Source of the DNA: Gnetum montanum
Taxonomy: Eukaryota; Streptophyta; Gnetopsida; Gnetales; Gnetaceae
Direction of reading: 5' to 3'
Assembly: GCA_015680685.1 (NCBI GenBank)
Contig: MNCI01035854.1
Location: 10,736-31,634 of the forward strand
Length of the DNA stretch: 20,899 nt
In this document: positions 17,941 through 20,899 of the stretch, piece after piece
Numbering within the stretch: the first letter of the stretch is position 1
Layout of the letters: each line of letters opens with the position of its first letter
Notes under the pieces: generated by a model
Databases searched by the model: none
What the model saw: only the letters and a program-made list of their open reading frames with translations
Told to the model about the DNA's origin: nothing
Position numbers and translations under genes: made by a program

Positions 17941-18050
17941 AATGATGGTTGCGTAGTGGTATGACTCTTGATTTGGAAGCTCTAAGTCATAGGTTTGATT
18001 CTAGTGGGTAATGTCGAGTTATAAAGTTTTGATTATACCATATATCTTAG
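17941..18050 (+). repeat. SINE-like repeat, family B, copy 2
   Basis: This copy has the A-box-like ttgcgtagtggtatgac and the B-box-like ggtttgattcta (GGTTCGANTCC with C to T at the CpG), about 30 nt apart as in tRNA genes. Downstream it matches copy 1 through gagttataaagttttgat and ends at tatatcttag. Intervening sequence of about 120 bp separates the copies. No clear poly(A) or target duplication was seen. Confidence 0.6.
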
Positions 18051-18356
18051 GGTGTACCTATATTTCAACAATTTGTTTCTAGTTTAGCTTCACATATTTG
18101 TTTTTAACATTAGCAATAGTTTCATTAATTATGATACTCTTGTCTTAAGTTATCATTCTTTTGTTGGTATGTCTTGTGACTTAAATTTTATATATGCTAT
18201 GTGTCACGACCTCTTGAAATACTGATACCAAGGCTCACGTACAGGCTGGAGCAAGCTATAGTTGATCCATGCCCTGGGTGTGGAAAGACATTTGTTGGCT
18301 ACATATAACATGAATTGGTTGCCATGCATAGCAAGTGGTCTAGGTAACTGGAGTTA
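18051..18356. other. No gene; contains a PBS-like and a TGTCACGACC motif
   Basis: TGTCACGACC occurs at 18197-18206, a string like the start of some plant LTRs. The complement of ctgataccaag (18221-18231) contains TTGGTATCAG, the first bases of the initiator-Met tRNA primer-binding site. These signs suggest that retroelement sequence extends to about 18197, or that a second truncated element lies here. The arrangement cannot be settled from this window. Confidence 0.35.
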
Positions 18357-19161
18357 TGATGAGTGGCGAGGTACCCCTACACTCAACCATACGAATACGA
18401 GCGATACACGCGCGATCCGGTCGAACTCCGCAGACTAAGTGCCTACACGCCTTATAGAACACTTAAGGTTAATCGTTCGTTGTCTCCCCAGACTTACTTT
18501 TATTTGTCACGGTTGTATGGTTAAGTAAGTTTGAGGTATGTGATTTTTATAGTTTTTATGTTTTATCTCCTATGCTAATGAGGTAAAGGGTGAAGAGACT
18601 AATTAACTAACTTTAACTAACTAATTAAGCCTTAATTAACCTAGCATCAGCATTCGTTCCCACTTACCATTCACACCCTGAACCAATGCAACCTTGATTA
18701 CCAAACGTTATTTGTTACTGGGATCACCAAGTGTAATGCACGTGCTCGAAGTGGTCGTACTGAATGCACTTAACTATGGGAGAAGGGTTGAGAGAGATTT
18801 AATTAACTAAGAAAGAATTTAATTGATGAACAATAAATAAAGTCCTATTTAGCCTAGTCCATGCACTGCAGGGTTTATCCAATAGTTCGCCTTTATTTTC
18901 GTACACAAACTTGTGTTCAGGTACAATATTTGCTCGAATAAAGATGCCTTCACTTTGCAGCTCCTACTATGGGCACATGGAAATTATTCTATCTTTGGAG
19001 AGGTAAAACTTCCAAAGTTTCGCTAAGGGTCTAGATCTAGATGGAGAAACAAGGAAGAGTCGCTTCTTATTTATAGAAATGGCGGCAGACTGCAATATCG
19101 CGTACGCGATATCGTAGGGGACGATGCAATATCACGACCCATGCGATATCACATCCCATCA
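18357..19161 (-). mobile_element. Probable LTR of a Ty3-like element (minus strand, about 805 bp)
   Basis: On the minus strand the LTR begins TGATGGGATGTGATATCGC at 19161, directly after a polypurine tract. The same start is repeated, in the other orientation, at 20818. About 90 bp in, a clean TATA box (TATAAATA, 19075-19068) is followed about 170 bp later by AATAAA (18897-18892), the order expected for U3-R-U5. The inner end is placed at 18357 because CACTCATCA there mirrors TGATGGG at the outer end. The alternative end is 18197. The promoter was probably functional when the element inserted. Several CpG sites seen in the 20818 copy are TpG or CpA here. Confidence 0.55.
19068..19075 (-). promoter_or_regulatory. 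TATA box of the minus-strand LTR
   Basis: Minus-strand TATAAATA in the context ctataaataagaagcg lies about 90 bp inside the LTR start and just downstream of the palindromic gatatcgcgtacgcgatat segment. Its position fits the LTR pol II promoter. Confidence 0.55.
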
Positions 19162-19215
19162 TACCCCCATGGCTGAATGAAAACTCGTCCTCGAGTTCCT
19201 TACAAAATATTGGGA
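19155..19215 (-). pseudogene. C-terminal tail of a Ty3-like polyprotein, with polypurine tract
   Basis: Minus-strand frame: TFPIFCKELEDEFSF then SHGGMM, running into the LTR start. A FP.F...LEDE.xF..GG pattern just before the polypurine tract is typical of the end of the integrase/chromodomain region of plant Ty3/gypsy polyproteins. The tract reads ccatgggggta (19172-19162). Upstream of TFPIF the frame is interrupted by two stops, and no further pol motifs were found up to 20617, so the element's interior is deleted or unrecognisably decayed. Confidence 0.45.
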
Positions 19216-20617
19216 AAGTATGGGATTATTAACCTGAATGGAACTAATGGTGAATGGGATGACATGTGAACAGATCATCATTATAGAACATGAAAAAACT
19301 GGTGTTCACGACAACAAGAGTGAACACCTTATACATTTGACATCAAGCCTTATTTGGCAGATGAGAGAGAAGAGAGAAGAGAGAAGAAGTTTGCTGCTAC
19401 CAATGCCAAGATTGCGCCTTTCATTGTCTATCCATAACATGCCATCCATCTCGTTCCTTGCATAGCTGCTTCAACACTGATCCATTCCAAGTATTCCCTC
19501 CAGATCCAATCCATTGTTGCATGATTACCATCTGCACACACAACATAGTCTTTATATTAGAAAGGGTAAATGAACCACAATGCAGTTGATACCTTACTTC
19601 GGTAAAAGGTCCATTGGCTAAGTTGTGGTATGGCTAATACGGGTCTGTAGATATATTAGTGTTGACTATCGAAGGTGTAGGGGCTAGGAGAAAATCGAAA
19701 AAATTGGACTAGGACCCCCATGACTAAGAGTGAACCTCTAGTAGCAGTAGAATGGAGCAAGAAAAAGAACAAGAAAGATGGATAAAAAGAGACAACTATA
19801 ACGTCGATGAAGTGAATGTCAAGATGGAAATGAACAAAATAGAGTGGATTGCAAAAATGTTAGGGAAAGAATTTAACTGGTGTACCAAATAGGAATGCTA
19901 GTGGATCCTCCCCAAAGTAGGCTCATGCCCTTAATGCCCTGGCAAACCCACATTCAAAGAGTTCGTAGGCTCTGTGAATGTCATTTGAAACAGGAGTTAA
20001 AGTCTTAACCACAAAAATTTACCAAAAAGAAAACAATGCATCCACCAAGATATGGACTACTGATACAACCAACAATGAGGTGATAGATGGGGAAAGAAGG
20101 ATGGAAAGAAGAAAATGGAATGGAGTCTCAAGAACAAGGTGGTGTACAACCCCTTGTGTATTTTAATTATTAATGTGACTTAGCAGATCTCATCCCAAGT
20201 CCAGCCTCAACAAACCACATCCAATGACTTTGCATTAATGCATGTGGCCAATCCATCCACTTGAAGTAACAAGAATGCCTTCACCCAAGAGCCACCACCA
20301 TTCCGACGAAACAAAGGAGGAGAGAATGGGAAGCGAGGGGGGCCTTAGTTAGAGAGAACATGTTTATTTTAGTTCCATAACTAGAGCATGTAGCCCAAAT
20401 GATTATTTCTTCTAAGGGTTGTGCTTTGAATTCTCACTGTTTTTTTTATGCATGAGAACCACACCATGCAAAGACTTTGTTATTTTTATTAGCTCAGCTT
20501 CTCGATAATTGGGTAACGTCGAAACGATAAGAAAAATCAAGAAGAAAACATCCAAGCACATAAGAGAATAGCCAACACAAATGCATCAAGTTCCCTTGAA
20601 GTCACACCCTTTTCAAG
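19216..20617. other. 1.4 kb without a supported gene; purine-rich GAGAGAA run at 19363-19389
   Basis: If the LTR at 18357-19161 is a 3' LTR, this should be the interior of that element, but no reverse transcriptase, integrase or gag motif was found on either strand. There is a short run of gagagaa units at 19363-19389. A purine-rich gaagcgaggggggcc lies near 20330. Short frames at 19238-19465 and 19978-20166 are not convincing. It may be a non-autonomous interior or other decayed sequence. Confidence 0.45.
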
Positions 20618-20817
20618 CCTTGAGTCCTTCCTTAGTTTGAGAAATGCCTAGTCACTGATTCGTTATAGTTCTTATTATTGAGAAAGGGACTGTACAGTTA
20701 GAAGCCAAGAGAGACCATAGACTTTTGTGGATGAATGGATGAAGTGGACTCATTGCTTGTCATATCAAAAGAACCATACCTTAGTATCAACATCATAACT
20801 TAAAGGTAAAAACCAAA
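20618..20817. repeat. 200-bp direct repeat, copy 2
   Basis: This is the partner of 2-202. It ends at aaaaaccaaa and is followed at once by the LTR start TGATGAGACGCG, whereas copy 1 continues cattaacaatcaatgg. Copy 2 therefore looks interrupted by the LTR, and copy 1 shows the uninterrupted sequence. The left border of the family is undefined. Confidence 0.9.
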
Positions 20818-20899
20818 TGATGAGACGCGATATTGCATGCACCGCTATATCGCATCGTCCCCTGCGATATCGCGTACGCGATATCGCGATCCGCCACCA
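20818..20899 (+). mobile_element. Start of a related LTR, plus strand, cut by the window end
   Basis: The 82 bp are an inverted match to 19161-19078, sharing the TGATGRG start, the catgc and gcatcgtccc blocks and the gcgtacgcgatatc core. Most differences are G-to-A or C-to-T at CpG sites, and this copy keeps more CpG. The rest lies outside the window, so it is unknown whether this is a 5' LTR, a 3' LTR or a solo LTR. Confidence 0.75.
20864..20887. repeat. 24-bp perfect palindrome in the LTR U3 end
   Basis: The half-site GCGATATCGCGT is followed by its exact reverse complement, with no spacer. The equivalent place in the other LTR (19095-19112) keeps an 18-bp palindrome, and the flanking positions differ at CpG sites. 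Further GCGATAT or CGATATC words surround it in both LTRs. It could bind a dimeric factor or form a cruciform, but no function is shown. Confidence 0.95.

Noticed and set aside
18221-18231. Firm call of a primer-binding site defining a 5' LTR
   Set aside because: Only the first ten bases resemble the initiator-Met tRNA complement. The neighbouring LTR has its polypurine tract on the other side, which fits a 3' LTR. It was kept only as a motif.
20864-20887. Palindrome as a replication origin or phage operator
   Set aside because: It sits inside the U3 end of a plant LTR, and nothing supports an origin or a prokaryotic operator.
1-20899. tRNA, rRNA or snRNA genes
   Set aside because: Apart from the degenerate A/B-box pairs in the SINE-like repeats, no cloverleaf or conserved RNA sequence was recognised by eye. 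A covariance-model scan would be decisive.

Overview
The window looks like a piece of a large, repeat-rich land-plant nuclear genome, most like a gymnosperm. This is inferred from content only: decayed plant ABCB transporter exons with introns, a decayed DYW-class PPR gene, a DUF4283/CCHC plant retroelement ORF, non-LTR reverse transcriptase relics, tRNA-derived SINE-like repeats and plant-type LTR retroelement ends. No bacterial, organellar or intact protein-coding gene was found. Nearly every long open frame is either a shadow or a product of biased repeats. The recognisable genes are fragments that must be read across several frames.

Layout. 1-202 is a 200-bp repeat that recurs at 20618-20817. 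532-1235 holds a perfect 47-bp tandem duplication, an unassigned minus-strand ORF and one possible orphan exon. 1448-2024 is a first ABCB nucleotide-binding-domain (NBD1) fragment. 3230-4125 is a GC-rich, T-poor island with short tandem repeats. 4390-5225 (minus) is a LINE-type reverse transcriptase relic, followed at 5402-5571 by a SINE-like repeat. 6117-7281 is a second, longer ABCB fragment (NBD1 plus part of the second transmembrane domain). 8766-9985 (minus) is a PPR-E-DYW pseudogene that still ends in a DFW stop. 10501-10750 is a long foldback. 10980-12110 is a gene-like but unassigned, CpG-richer stretch. 13154-13380 and 15321-15661 are tandem repeats. 14050-14540 is an unassigned GC-elevated patch. 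15818-15973 is a second copy of the first SINE-like family. 16650-17400 (minus) is a DUF4283 plus CCHC zinc-knuckle relic. 17721-18050 carries two copies of a second SINE-like family. 18357-19161 (minus) is a probable LTR with a polypurine tract and pol tail beside it. The window closes with the start of a related LTR in the opposite orientation, cut into the second copy of the 200-bp repeat.

The parts do not form a pathway. They record duplication of ABCB exons, decay of an organellar RNA-editing factor gene, and layered insertion of LINE, SINE and LTR elements. CpG-to-TpG/CpA differences between repeat copies recur, which fits methylation-driven decay. I found no convincing new biological system. 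The most interesting leads are the CpG-rich repeat island, the foldback, the two SINE-like families, the 38-bp minisatellite with linked variants and the palindromic LTR ends.
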